NCBI GenBank assembly: GCA_002722135.1
Contig: PBKJ01000013.1
Coordinates: 34,212 to 96,044, forward strand
DNA: 61,833 nt
Direction of reading: 5' to 3'
DNA from: Methanobacteriota archaeon
Lineage (GTDB): Archaea > Thermoplasmatota > Poseidoniia > Poseidoniales > Poseidoniaceae
In this document: positions 1 through 8,747 of the stretch, piece after piece
Numbering within the stretch: position 1 is the stretch's first letter
How the letters are laid out: each line of letters begins with the position of its first letter
Made by a program: the position numbers and the translations under genes
The notes under the pieces: generated by a model
Seen by the model: only the letters and a program-made list of their open reading frames with translations
Told to the model about the DNA's origin: nothing
The model's database searches: none

Positions 1-363
1 CTCTCCTGGCCACGACGGATGCCCACCGGGAAGCACCACCATGCTGCAGCGCTTTGCCAAGACGGCGTCGTGCATCACCTGGCCGTCAAACCACCACGCG
101 CAGACCATTCCGTCAAGCGACATGCCGCCATGCTCGTCCACGCCCGGACGACCTTGAGGGCGCCACGTTTGTCCGTTGACCTCGACACGGGGTGCGTCCT
201 TGGTCGACCAGAGCGTCATGAGTTGTTTGCCGGTTGGGCGGCCTTGCTCGTCTTCGAGCATCACGAGCCACCACCACCAATCCCACGTCAATCCGCGAAT
301 GGGTGGGCGCTGATCCAAGCGCCACAACCCGCTGAGGTCGCCGAGGAAGTGTGGAGGCTGCAT
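1..363 (-). CDS. Unknown protein, C-terminus cut by window edge
   Basis: The reverse strand reads open from an ATG at 363 to the window edge (121 codons). The start codon overlaps the stop of the upstream ABC permease by one base (TGATG), so it is very likely the last visible gene of the exporter operon. The visible part begins MQPPHFLGDLSGLWRLDQRP and is rich in Trp, including WDWWWW near residues 26-31. No signal peptide or membrane segment is seen. The content recalls the soluble lipocalin-like or carotenoid-hydratase-like (CrtC, AttH) beta-barrel proteins that often follow ABC exporters, but that is only a guess from Trp content and context. Function unknown. Confidence 0.7.
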   Translation of the reverse strand, partial: MQPPHFLGDLSGLWRLDQRPPIRGLTWDWWWWLVMLEDEQGRPTGKQLMTLWSTKDAPRVEVNGQTWRPQGRPGVDEHGGMSLDGMVCAWWFDGQVMHDAVLAKRCSMVVLPGGHPSWPGE

Positions 364-1541
364 CAGGCGATCTCCTTGCCTTTGAACAACGATTGCCCGA
401 CCACCCAGATGACGCTGGCTTGGAACAGAAGCACGAGTACGGCGACGGCCATGTTGGCGGTGGGTGAAATGTCAAACGGTGCTTCGGAGGCCAGGAAGGC
501 CAAGGGTTCGCCCGGTGCAACGAGCTGGCTGGACCAGATGCTGTAGTCCGTGGTGTACGCGATGAAGGCGTCTTGGTCGGACCAGGACAACGTGGTGGCC
601 GCATCGATGATGGAGAGGCACCAGCCAATGACCGAAACGCGAAGCAGCGGCGAGGAAGGCAACCCCATGGAGAGGAAGGCCATGCCGAATTCCCATGCGG
701 CGAATGGAATGGCAAGGACAATCCCGTACTTCCACATCACGCCGAGCGACATGAACAACATCCCGTAGACGAGAAGCGCAAGCCACGTGGCCAGGAGGAT
801 GGCCAGCCAAATCCCAAGGTCCTCGAAGCGGAAGAAACCCTCCCCTGGAGCGGCCAATCCGGTCACAAGGGCCGACAGGAACACCACGATGGCGCTTGCC
901 GGCCACACCAAGGTGAGGTAACCGAGCATGCGGTACAGAAGCACTTCACCACGGGCGATGGGTTTCGCGAGCAGGAAATGCATCGTTTCGGAGGTCATTT
1001 CTCCACGGATGAGCCCGGTGGCCAAAAACAGCGGAAGGAAAATGCCGAGGAGGAACACCACGCCGAGTTTGCCATAACCGAGCAGAAACGCACGGTGAGT
1101 CGCTTCCTGAATGAAGGCCTCGTCATCGGGATCTTCGTCCACGCCGTTGTCCCACAAGATGGTCGTCGAACCGAACCATTCCTTGCGTAAGATGCCGTCA
1201 CAAATGACCCCGTTCCCGTTGGTGTCCTTGGCACCGTTGGGACGATCGGCCTCCAAACAATCGCCGTCGTCGTCCGCGCCCATCGTGGTGGGCGTGGCGT
1301 CGGTGACGGCAGGGAAGTCAGGGCCGTCCTCGTCGAACAGGCCGTCACCGTCGTTGTCAACCGACTCAATCGGGTCGTTCATGAAATCGATGTAGAAGAG
1401 CAGAACGGTGCTGAGCGCGACCATGCAGGAGGCGAGCACGACCCACGTCGACAGCCGAGTGCGGTATTGCCTCAGCGTGAACTCCGCCACGGCGGTCGCC
1501 TTTCGGTCAAGGCTGCTCCACGCTTTGGTGGACGAGGACAT
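363..1541 (-). CDS. ABC-2 type exporter permease with Asp-rich extracellular loop
   Basis: 392-residue integral membrane protein of the ABC-2/NosY type. After a cytosolic N-terminus there is a membrane segment at about 32-53, then a long hydrophilic loop (54-150), then roughly five more membrane segments. The loop has calcium-ligand-like patterns: VDNDGDGLFDEDG from residue 61, then DDDGDC and DTNGNG. These resemble thrombospondin type 3 repeats and are unusual in an ABC permease. The ATG overlaps the stop of the upstream ATPase gene by one base, so the two form an exporter pair. The substrate cannot be read from the sequence. The G+C matches the neighbours, with no sign of transfer. Confidence 0.85.
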   Translation of the reverse strand: MSSSTKAWSSLDRKATAVAEFTLRQYRTRLSTWVVLASCMVALSTVLLFYIDFMNDPIESVDNDGDGLFDEDGPDFPAVTDATPTTMGADDDGDCLEADRPNGAKDTNGNGVICDGILRKEWFGSTTILWDNGVDEDPDDEAFIQEATHRAFLLGYGKLGVVFLLGIFLPLFLATGLIRGEMTSETMHFLLAKPIARGEVLLYRMLGYLTLVWPASAIVVFLSALVTGLAAPGEGFFRFEDLGIWLAILLATWLALLVYGMLFMSLGVMWKYGIVLAIPFAAWEFGMAFLSMGLPSSPLLRVSVIGWCLSIIDAATTLSWSDQDAFIAYTTDYSIWSSQLVAPGEPLAFLASEAPFDISPTANMAVAVLVLLFQASVIWVVGQSLFKGKEIA

Positions 1542-2536
1542 CAGCGTCCACCTCCGCCCACAAGATGGCCGATGACCGATTCGAGGTCGTCGTCTGGATT
1601 CTCAATCCGGGTCACCTTGAATCCGCCCTCGATGAGGAGAGCAGGAAGGTTCTGGTGCACAGCGCCGAGGTCGTGGGTCAGGACATCCACCACACCTGAC
1701 GACGGGATCATCACGCCATGGACGTCCTCCATGTCGATGATTGATTTCGCAAGGCGCTTCGCTTCCCCACAGTGGATGTGGATGCGGTGTGGGATGCGGT
1801 CGAGTTGCTCACGGATGCCGTGCACGTTCCCAAGGGCAAGCACTTGCCCGCGGTGCAGCAGCACAATCTGTTCGGTAATGCGTTCAATCTCGCCTAAGAT
1901 GTGGCTGCTGACCAAGACCGTGCGGCCCATTCGGCCAAGCTCCCTGACCACGTTCATGATGGTGGTCCGTGCCAAGGGGTCACATCCCGTGAGGGGTTCG
2001 TCGAGCACGATGAGGTCAGGGTCGTTGACCAGGGCGTGCGCGATTTTCACCCGTTGTCGCATGCCCTTCGAATAGCGCCCGATTTGGGTGTGCATCACGT
2101 CCTTCAGGTTGACGAAATCGAGCACCCGCTCGGCTTCCACCTTCGCTTCGTCCCGTGTGAAACCGTGCAGCCTCGCGAAGGTGGTCACGAAATCAAAGGC
2201 GGTCATCCAATCGTGGAGTTTCTCGGATTCTGGCACAAAGCCAACCCGTCCGTAGGGCGTAGGGTCTTGCCACGGGTCGATGCCGAACAAGCGAACCTGG
2301 CCGGTGGTCGGCTTGCAGCGGCCCATCAGGAGGTTGAACAGGGTCGATTTCCCTGCGCCGTTGAGCCCGAGGATACCCGTCACGCCGCCGGAGATGGCCA
2401 AATTGATCTGACTCAGCGCATGAATACGACCGTAGGTTTTCCCAACGCGATCGAAGACCACCGCGGGAATCTTCTCCGGAACCGGTTCCAAAACCGGTTG
2501 AGGGGCTGGCCCAACCTGACTGAGATCCGGCGTCAT
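1541..2536 (-). CDS. ABC exporter ATP-binding protein
   Basis: 331-residue nucleotide-binding subunit that would power the permease encoded directly downstream. Walker A is GLNGAGKS (57-64). The ABC signature lies in SKGMRQR near residue 155, and Walker B is LIVLDEP with a D-loop region after it. The C-terminal ~90 residues look like the regulatory extension common in CcmA/DrrA-type ATPases. The frame stays open further upstream, but the ATG at 2536 forms an ATGA overlap with the stop of the preceding permease and is the likely start. It belongs to a four-gene run (ATPase, permease, ATPase, permease) that looks like duplicated exporter modules. Confidence 0.9.
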   Translation of the reverse strand: MTPDLSQVGPAPQPVLEPVPEKIPAVVFDRVGKTYGRIHALSQINLAISGGVTGILGLNGAGKSTLFNLLMGRCKPTTGQVRLFGIDPWQDPTPYGRVGFVPESEKLHDWMTAFDFVTTFARLHGFTRDEAKVEAERVLDFVNLKDVMHTQIGRYSKGMRQRVKIAHALVNDPDLIVLDEPLTGCDPLARTTIMNVVRELGRMGRTVLVSSHILGEIERITEQIVLLHRGQVLALGNVHGIREQLDRIPHRIHIHCGEAKRLAKSIIDMEDVHGVMIPSSGVVDVLTHDLGAVHQNLPALLIEGGFKVTRIENPDDDLESVIGHLVGGGGR

Positions 2537-3570
2537 TCCCGGGTCACCTCCATGCTTGCCACGCGGTTGGCCAGCAGGTAGAGAGAGAGCACGTTCATCG
2601 CCACGACGGAAACCAGCGACCACGTCCACGGGATGTCGTAGTTGGATTCGGTTCCCACCAAGGCTTGACCGACGTTGGCCAGGGCATCGTACGGCGAAAA
2701 GAGGTAGAGCACGTCCTGCTCAAAGATCAGGGCCACAAGGAAGGCCACCGATTTCGACCCAAGCACCAAGGCGAGCAGACCGATGGCGGGAAAGAAGCCG
2801 TTTGTGGACACGCTGGACATCGCCAAACCAAGTGACGTGTAGGTCACGACCAGCAGCATGCCGGCCGCTGTGGCGCCAAGGAGGATGGGGAAGGTGTCGA
2901 CGATCCACGCCCAACCCCGGCCCATCGCCAGCACCTCAACGGTGTAGTAGACGAACAGGCTAAACACGCACAGGATGAACAGGACCGTCGCCGCGGCGAG
3001 GTACTTCATGGCGACGTAATCCAAGCGCGTGATGGGCCGGCTGAAGTACAGGGCGGACGTCCCGTTCAAGCGGTCCTCTGAGATCATGGTCCCGACGATG
3101 AGCGCTGTGACCACCGGGTAGTACAGGACGTTTCTCGGGAAGAAGCCGAGCACGTGCGCGTACAAACTGTCCCTGCTGACCATGAAGACTTGGCCTAATC
3201 CATCGCCAAACAAGGAGCCGAGCAGCACCGGGAAAATGTCCCCAATTGATCCAATAAGGACCAGCACAAGGTAGACGCGCACCAAAATGGGCCAAGGACG
3301 GTGACCGCTCTTGACCAAACCGAGCATGTGATGCCGGTACACGGCGTAATTTCGCGCCCAGCGGGGGTTCAGCGTCCCCGTCCACGGCAGGTAGGTTTGG
3401 GTGAAGACCTGCCCGCTTGGCCCGGACTTCGCAACGCTGGCCTGTCCCACGTCGTCCGCAGAGTACGCGGCTTCAATCCTCGATGCACCGGTGACGGGCG
3501 AGGCTTCATCGAAGCGAACCTCCTCGGTCACCGGCTCGGCCGCCGTTTGCTCGGCCGCCTCCTCGCTCAT
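2533..3570 (-). CDS. ABC-2 type exporter permease
   Basis: 345-residue membrane protein with a ~75-residue acidic, Ala-rich cytosolic N-terminus and about six hydrophobic segments between residues 95 and 340. The motif MISEDRLNGTSALYFSRPI in the second cytosolic region is characteristic of ABC-2 membrane components (family knowledge). ATGA overlaps on both sides tie it to the ATPases encoded upstream (3567-4541) and downstream (1541-2536), so translation is probably coupled. It most likely pairs with the upstream ATPase. The substrate is unknown. It lacks the Asp-rich loop found in the second permease of this operon. Confidence 0.85.
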   Translation of the reverse strand: MSEEAAEQTAAEPVTEEVRFDEASPVTGASRIEAAYSADDVGQASVAKSGPSGQVFTQTYLPWTGTLNPRWARNYAVYRHHMLGLVKSGHRPWPILVRVYLVLVLIGSIGDIFPVLLGSLFGDGLGQVFMVSRDSLYAHVLGFFPRNVLYYPVVTALIVGTMISEDRLNGTSALYFSRPITRLDYVAMKYLAAATVLFILCVFSLFVYYTVEVLAMGRGWAWIVDTFPILLGATAAGMLLVVTYTSLGLAMSSVSTNGFFPAIGLLALVLGSKSVAFLVALIFEQDVLYLFSPYDALANVGQALVGTESNYDIPWTWSLVSVVAMNVLSLYLLANRVASMEVTRE

Positions 3571-4541
3571 CTCGTCTCACCCCCGGCGAGCAAATCTTCG
3601 CTGGACTTGACGTCGTGGCCAAGCCGTTCCATGATGGCGATGAACAGGTCTTCCAAGGAGGCCTCGTAGGTGTGGAGGCGACGCACTTGGGCGCCGGTGG
3701 AGGCGGCCACTTCGAGCACCTCGCGCGGCACATCGTCGCGGTCGTCTGCGACGCGCATGACCCGCCCTTGCCGTCGGACGCGCAGGCCTCGGTCGAGCAT
3801 GCCTCGCTCCATGGCGTCGGCCGCGCCCCACACGTGCACTTCGTACTCGCGGTCGATGGCCTTCAGGTCCTCGATCTTGCCCTCTGCAACAAGCCGCCCC
3901 TTGTGCAAGAGCACGATGCGTTCGCAGACCTGCTCGACGTCGTCCATCAGGTGCGAGGCCATCAGCACACTTCGCTGACCGTTTCGCACCGTCGTGTCCA
4001 GCGTTTGGAGCATGAAATCACGTGCGGCAGCGTCGAGACCGTTCGACGGTTCGTCTGCGATGATCATCTCTGGATCATGGACGATGGCGCACGCGAGTTT
4101 GGTGGCCTGCCGCATGCCCGTGGAATACCCGTCAATTCGGCGATAGCGCTGTTCGCCGAGTCCGACGTATTCGAGGCATTGGTGAGCCCGCTGCATGGCC
4201 ACCACCGGATTCATGCCGAGCAATTCACCGGCGTATCGGACCTGATGGATGCCGTCCATGCGAGGGTCCAGCGCTTCGTATTCCGGCATGTAGCCGATGC
4301 GCTGCCTGATGCTCGGCCCCTCGGTGCGGATGTCATGGCCCAGAACATGGCCCTCTCCTGAGGTCACTTGGATGAGGCCGAGGAGGGTCTTGAGCAGCGT
4401 CGATTTCCCTGCGCCGTTGGCGCCCAGCAGTCCGGTGGCGCCCGCCTCGATTTGCAAATCCAGGGCGTTCAACGCCACGTGTTCCCCGTAGGCTTTGGTC
4501 AACGCCTTCGTGTGCACGATGGGTGCACGCGCTTCGACCAT
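3567..4541 (-). CDS. ABC exporter ATP-binding protein
   Basis: 324-residue ATPase subunit with Walker A GANGAGKS (40-47), signature region YSTGMRQATK and Walker B MIIADEP. It is paralogous to the ATPase at 1541-2536 and heads the two-exporter run. A TTG thirty bases upstream also opens the frame, but the ATG at 4541 gives a normal ABC N-terminus with an aromatic A-loop (AYGEHVALN) and is preferred. It overlaps the downstream permease by ATGA. Forty-eight bases separate it from tgtA, so it may be read from the same transcript. The C-terminal ~95 residues form an accessory domain of the kind seen in drug and lantibiotic exporters. Confidence 0.9.
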   Translation of the reverse strand: MVEARAPIVHTKALTKAYGEHVALNALDLQIEAGATGLLGANGAGKSTLLKTLLGLIQVTSGEGHVLGHDIRTEGPSIRQRIGYMPEYEALDPRMDGIHQVRYAGELLGMNPVVAMQRAHQCLEYVGLGEQRYRRIDGYSTGMRQATKLACAIVHDPEMIIADEPSNGLDAAARDFMLQTLDTTVRNGQRSVLMASHLMDDVEQVCERIVLLHKGRLVAEGKIEDLKAIDREYEVHVWGAADAMERGMLDRGLRVRRQGRVMRVADDRDDVPREVLEVAASTGAQVRRLHTYEASLEDLFIAIMERLGHDVKSSEDLLAGGETR

Positions 4542-4589
4542 GGGCAGCGGTTGGCGTGGAGGGCCTTTCAACCCGACCCCAAAATGGAC

Positions 4590-6785
4590 TCAAGAAGAGG
4601 GCTGCAGGCCACCACGGACGCGCACCGCGATGCCCTTCTGCATCGCCATGGCTTCCTCCGCTGTGCATTGGGCCACGCCATGGGCGACAAGGGCGCCTTC
4701 AGGGTCAAGCACCAAGCAGGAGACGCCCGGACGCAGGTGCTCTGAAGCGGCGAGGATGAAGCCATGCATGACGTTGCGGCCTGCACCGACAAAGGGCACA
4801 GCGTCCTCGATCACGGTGAGGCTTGCAGGTGCTGTCTTGTCGTCGAGGTTGAGGGCATGCAGGATTTTCGCGCCTTCATCGGTCAGGGACAAACCGCCGT
4901 TGCCCAAGCGAGGCGAGAGGATGTGTCGACCTTGGCTGTCCTTGACGTTCCGCACGCGTCCCGTGCTGCTCATGACAAAGGTGGCTTGGCCGACGAAGGC
5001 TGTAGCCACCGAGCGTTCCAGATTCAACTCAAGCATGCTCTTGTCCACGGTTTGGGCGCGAAGTACGTCGAGTTCGACTTCGGTGAGGCCATCGGCATCA
5101 GGGGCCACCCTCGCCTCAAGGCCTGCATCGCGCAAGGCTGCGTCAAAAGCATCGCCCACGCTGTCGGCCCGGAGATCAACCGTGACGAAGGGACGCTGTT
5201 CGAGGTTCAAGCGGGCCAGTTCACGGCGTACCCAAGCGTGATCAACCGGTCGACGCCAGAGCCATTCCGGTCCTTCGACGTGGGCAAAGGGTTGCAGGTC
5301 TTCGAACGACCACGGCACGAGGCCGATGGGGCTGAGCACCAGCACCTCGAGACCGGGGTTGGCGGCACGGGACCGCATCACATGAGCTCCTGCGCGGTCC
5401 CGCCATGGCCCCGGCGCGCCGTGCAGGATAACGACTGCTCCGTCTTCTGAAGCCGGACTCCAAGCGCGATGAAGGCGGCGACGTGAGGCGACAACTGCGG
5501 GGCGGACAAAGGTGTCCTCGCCGGCCCAGCGAAGGGCGCCCTGTCCCGGCGTGTTCTGTGCTTCAACGACCCAATCCCACGCCGATTCCCACTGGCCACG
5601 CGCAGGCGACGTGTCGCTGGCCGCAGCTCGGTCGTTCATCAGCAGGTGCTCGGCCGCGGGGATTGGAGCGGTTCCACGTGCGGGAGAGGTGGTCAACCAG
5701 AGGAAGGCCTCGCGCAGCGCTGGATGTGCGTGGCTGCGGCGTTCGGCGCGTTCCCAGATTCGTCCGTCATGGACGGCTTGGCGGCACGCAGCAAGTTCGG
5801 CCAAGGTCACCTCGAGGTTGAACCGCGAAAGAAGCACCATGCGCTCGTCATCGTCCATCTTCCGCACGTCTTCCGGCGTCAACGAAGCCACGCACGGCAT
5901 CAGCACGGGCCACTCCCGGAGGTCCCCAAGGTGCACGGTGCCGGTCGGCGTCAGCATGCGGTCGTCCCTGGCAAACAACGCGTAGGCGGCTGAATCGAAG
6001 AGATCCGCGCCCAGCGCAATGAGCATGGGGAAGAGCATCGGATGCCCGCAGCCAAACATGTGCACCGGGCGCTCAGGAGGAAGCTCAGGCATGGAAGCGA
6101 GCATGATGCGCGCCAAATCCGCATAGCGCTGCTGCTCCATCACCGGCACAATGCCGCCGATGGGGTGAACGCTGAACCCGTGAGCGCCCATGCCGCGGGC
6201 GCTCATGCGGCGCAGGTCGGCATGCAGCCCCCCTTGGATCGGACCGTTGAGCATGGTGGAGCCGGCGGCCGCAAGGCTGGCCTCCGCGCGCTGTGTGGTC
6301 TCCAGCACCGCCTCGTGCACCTCGTCGCGGGTCATGTCTGGGCGGGTGAACACGTCGAGCATGGTCGCGACGTCAACGCCGATGTCACGTTGAAAGGTCA
6401 CGATTTCTTCCACGCCGACTTCAACGTCCCCGTACACGTAGGCCTGAAAGGTGCCCGAATCGGTCATGATGGCGCCGGGGTAATCCAGCAGGTCATGCAC
6501 GCCGTGCTCAAGCGCATGCTGGCGCAGTTTCTCGTGCTTCCAGATGATGTAACTGTTCGTGATGAGCATCTCGATGCCGTAGGTGTCCCACATCTCACGC
6601 GGTTCGATGGTTCGGAGGTTCGGATTGATGACCGGCAGCAGCGTTGGGGTGGTGACCACCCCATGCGCTGTGGACAACGCCCCCACGCGTGCTCTTCCGT
6701 CACGCGCCTTGACCTCAAAACGGCCCACGTGTTCCTCGCGAGAGGGTTTCGGGTCGTCCCGCGCATGCTCGCGCCACGCCGCCAT
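4590..6785 (-). CDS. tgtA: Archaeosine tRNA-guanine transglycosylase (TgtA) lacking the zinc site
   Basis: 731 residues. The N-terminal catalytic TIM-barrel contains MTDSGTFQ (general base D109), PIQGGLH and LFDSAAY (nucleophile D264), as in archaeal enzymes that insert preQ0 at position 15 of tRNA. A central region with LSPIGLVPWSFED matches the archaeal TgtA/ArcS accessory domain. The C-terminal ~80 residues look like a PUA domain (ILSPRLGNGG, then PFVGAGRNVMHGF). The canonical CxCxxC...H zinc ligands are missing: only C298 remains in MPCVASLTPED, and the usual His-Asn is F322-N323. The barrel is otherwise intact, so the enzyme is probably active. It follows the regulator genes on the same strand. 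Confidence 0.88.
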   Translation of the reverse strand: MAAWREHARDDPKPSREEHVGRFEVKARDGRARVGALSTAHGVVTTPTLLPVINPNLRTIEPREMWDTYGIEMLITNSYIIWKHEKLRQHALEHGVHDLLDYPGAIMTDSGTFQAYVYGDVEVGVEEIVTFQRDIGVDVATMLDVFTRPDMTRDEVHEAVLETTQRAEASLAAAGSTMLNGPIQGGLHADLRRMSARGMGAHGFSVHPIGGIVPVMEQQRYADLARIMLASMPELPPERPVHMFGCGHPMLFPMLIALGADLFDSAAYALFARDDRMLTPTGTVHLGDLREWPVLMPCVASLTPEDVRKMDDDERMVLLSRFNLEVTLAELAACRQAVHDGRIWERAERRSHAHPALREAFLWLTTSPARGTAPIPAAEHLLMNDRAAASDTSPARGQWESAWDWVVEAQNTPGQGALRWAGEDTFVRPAVVASRRRLHRAWSPASEDGAVVILHGAPGPWRDRAGAHVMRSRAANPGLEVLVLSPIGLVPWSFEDLQPFAHVEGPEWLWRRPVDHAWVRRELARLNLEQRPFVTVDLRADSVGDAFDAALRDAGLEARVAPDADGLTEVELDVLRAQTVDKSMLELNLERSVATAFVGQATFVMSSTGRVRNVKDSQGRHILSPRLGNGGLSLTDEGAKILHALNLDDKTAPASLTVIEDAVPFVGAGRNVMHGFILAASEHLRPGVSCLVLDPEGALVAHGVAQCTAEEAMAMQKGIAVRVRGGLQPSS

Positions 6786-6809
6786 GGCCGGCCCACCGCG
6801 CCTTGTCCT

Positions 6810-7487
6810 TCAAAGGGTCCCATCATCACGCAAGCCAAGCCGTGCCGCAAGACGCCGATGTGCGGTGTTCTCCACGGCGCCCAAGTGGCCGCTGATGGTC
6901 GCTCTTGAGACCCCGATTTCGGCGGCCACGTCGGCCAGTGTGCACTTTCTTGGGCGTTCGTAGTAGCCCAACCTCCACGCCGTCGAGAAGGCATGCATCT
7001 GATGCTCGGTCAGTCCGGCGAAATCGCTGCCCTCCTGTTCGGTGAGGCGGACCACAGAGACCGTGCCGTTCGGGTTCCACGACTGGAATCCCTTGACCAT
7101 GGCACTGCACCCCGCAGGGGTTCCGCGCACGATGATGTTCGCACCAGAGACGCCAATGGATGAACCTGGAGCCACCACGGCGTTCCAGATGTCACGCCCG
7201 AGTTTCAACAGTCCATGCGAATTTTCGACGAGGGCCGTGACCAGCACGCGACCGCCTACGATCTCTTCGCCAATCACCTCGATGAGCCTGAACCACGGCA
7301 CGCGGTCGATGTCTTCGATCGTCATCCCCTCAGCGAGCGTGAGTTGAAGCACGTAGACGATGGTGTTCTTCTCGTAATGCCGGCTCACGCTGGCCATCAG
7401 CACGGCCTCTTGACAAACCGAAATCTGGTCTTTGAATTCTGAATTCGCGATGGCGTGGGCAGGGTACCGCAGCCGAACTTCCTTCAT
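6810..7487 (-). CDS. Bat-like HTH transcriptional regulator
   Basis: 225-residue regulator of the archaeal Bat (bacterio-opsin activator) type. The C-terminal HTH_10-like domain runs from GLTEHQMHAF through DVAAEIGVSRATISGHL. The N-terminal ~150 residues form an alpha/beta region that may be a ligand or signal-sensing domain. The frame extends 30 codons upstream, but the ATG at 7487 follows a clear GAGGTGAGG ribosome-binding sequence and aligns with the start of the paralogue next door (both begin MxExRLRY). It is about 40 bases downstream of that paralogue's stop. The position beside NifU/SUF genes suggests a role in iron, sulfur or redox control, but this rests on context only. Confidence 0.85.
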   Translation of the reverse strand: MKEVRLRYPAHAIANSEFKDQISVCQEAVLMASVSRHYEKNTIVYVLQLTLAEGMTIEDIDRVPWFRLIEVIGEEIVGGRVLVTALVENSHGLLKLGRDIWNAVVAPGSSIGVSGANIIVRGTPAGCSAMVKGFQSWNPNGTVSVVRLTEQEGSDFAGLTEHQMHAFSTAWRLGYYERPRKCTLADVAAEIGVSRATISGHLGAVENTAHRRLAARLGLRDDGTL

Positions 7488-7530
7488 GGCCTCACCTCTG
7501 TTGCTCCGCCTTTGGGCCTGTCGCCGACCC

Positions 7531-8190
7531 TCATTCTCCGATCCAGTCGAGCAATCGCCTGTGGGCAATCCGGTCAACTTCCCTCAGGTGGCCGCTGATG
7601 GTGGCGTTGGACACTCCGGCGGCCTTGGCGATGTCGCTCAGAGCACAACCTCTGGGCACGTCGAAGTACCCCATGGACCAGGCCAATCGAGCCGCCTCAA
7701 CTTGCTGAGGGGTCAATCCAGCATCGGCGTCATGGTCGGCATCACCCGAGCGGACCACGGCGATGGTGCATCGGTCGTTCCACAATCGGAACGCGGCCAC
7801 CAAGGCTTGGCAGCCGTCGCTTGAACCGCGCAGGATGATTTCTGCCCCGCGCCGGCCGATGCGGGTGCCTGGGCTGATGATGGCGTCGCCCACTTCCAGC
7901 GGGATGGTGACGAGTGGGTGCGTGAAGCGAACGATGGCGTAGTGCGCCTCACCGCTCTGGGTCGCTTCCGACCGAACGACTTCCTCGATCTTCAACCACG
8001 CGATGTCGTCGATGTCCTCGAAGGTGGCGTCAGGCGCCAGGCGCAACCGGACCATGACGGTGACCGCGTCGTTCGCATCGGAACGGCCCAGCGTGTTCAA
8101 CAGTTCGAATTCCTCGATGCGGTTGAGCTGCTGCACGAATTCCGTGCCCAGCAACACATCCGCTCCGTATCGGAGGCGAATTTCCCTCAT
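7531..8190 (-). CDS. Bat-like HTH transcriptional regulator (tandem paralogue)
   Basis: 219 residues, paralogous along its whole length to the next gene. Shared landmarks are MREIRLRY at the start, the ISPGTRIGRRGAEIILRG region (compare VAPGSSIGVSGANIIVRG in the neighbour), and a C-terminal Bat-type helix-turn-helix (LTPQQVEAARLAWSMGYF, then GVSNATISGHL). The ATG overlaps the stop of the NifU-like gene (ATGA), so it is translated with that gene. Single Cys residues in the sensing half (SDGCQAL; RCTIAVV) are weakly suggestive of metal or redox sensing. Targets are unknown; the adjacent suf operon is the obvious candidate. Confidence 0.85.
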   Translation of the reverse strand: MREIRLRYGADVLLGTEFVQQLNRIEEFELLNTLGRSDANDAVTVMVRLRLAPDATFEDIDDIAWLKIEEVVRSEATQSGEAHYAIVRFTHPLVTIPLEVGDAIISPGTRIGRRGAEIILRGSSDGCQALVAAFRLWNDRCTIAVVRSGDADHDADAGLTPQQVEAARLAWSMGYFDVPRGCALSDIAKAAGVSNATISGHLREVDRIAHRRLLDWIGE

Positions 8191-8654
8191 GCATCCGCCC
8201 CCACGTGCACAAACTCCACGTTTCCGTGAGCCAAAATGAAATCTCGACCGAGGTCGTCAAAACTGTCGAGCAGCACCCTGTCGAAGCGCAAGCGATGCAC
8301 CTCAGGATCGGCTTCGAGGTCGGCCTTGATGCCCTGCAGCGTTCCCGGAGCGGCGCCACAGGATACGCACGCCCCAGTCAAGTCCAAGACCAGGTCAAGG
8401 CCCTCTGAGGTGACCTCGTATTGCGTGGCCTTGATGCCACCACCGTGCCCGTCCAGCGCAGCACGGACCGTGCCAAGCCGCGCCAACAAGGCCGGCACGA
8501 AATGGGGGGTTCCTGCGGCGTCGGAGAGCGGGAGGTTCCTGAGGCGTTCCTCTTCCTCTGGGTCCAGCGACGCCTCAAGCCGCTTGTTGGCCTCCTCCTC
8601 CATGGAAGCCTTGGCTTGGGCGGCGTACATCGCCACCAAATCCTCCGCGTCCAT
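8187..8654 (-). CDS. NifU-like C-terminal domain protein (Fe-S scaffold/carrier)
   Basis: 155 residues. A charged helical N-terminus (about 1-55) precedes a NifU C-terminal (Nfu) domain with the cluster-binding motif GACVSCGAAPGTLQGIK (C96 and C99), the CxxC that holds a bridging Fe-S cluster between subunits in this family. The usual Pro after the second Cys is replaced by Gly. It is divergent from sufC with only 93 bases between the start codons, so it probably receives clusters from the SUF scaffold and passes them to apo-proteins. It is first in a transcript that continues into the two Bat-like regulators (ATGA overlap). Confidence 0.85.
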   Translation of the reverse strand: MDAEDLVAMYAAQAKASMEEEANKRLEASLDPEEEERLRNLPLSDAAGTPHFVPALLARLGTVRAALDGHGGGIKATQYEVTSEGLDLVLDLTGACVSCGAAPGTLQGIKADLEADPEVHRLRFDRVLLDSFDDLGRDFILAHGNVEFVHVGADA

Positions 8655-8747
8655 GAACAGCGCATGCTCACATCACCTTAGAACTCGCGGCCGAAGTGGG
8701 TCTGCTGTAACCATCCGCTTCATAAGACCGGGCTTGGACCAAGACCC

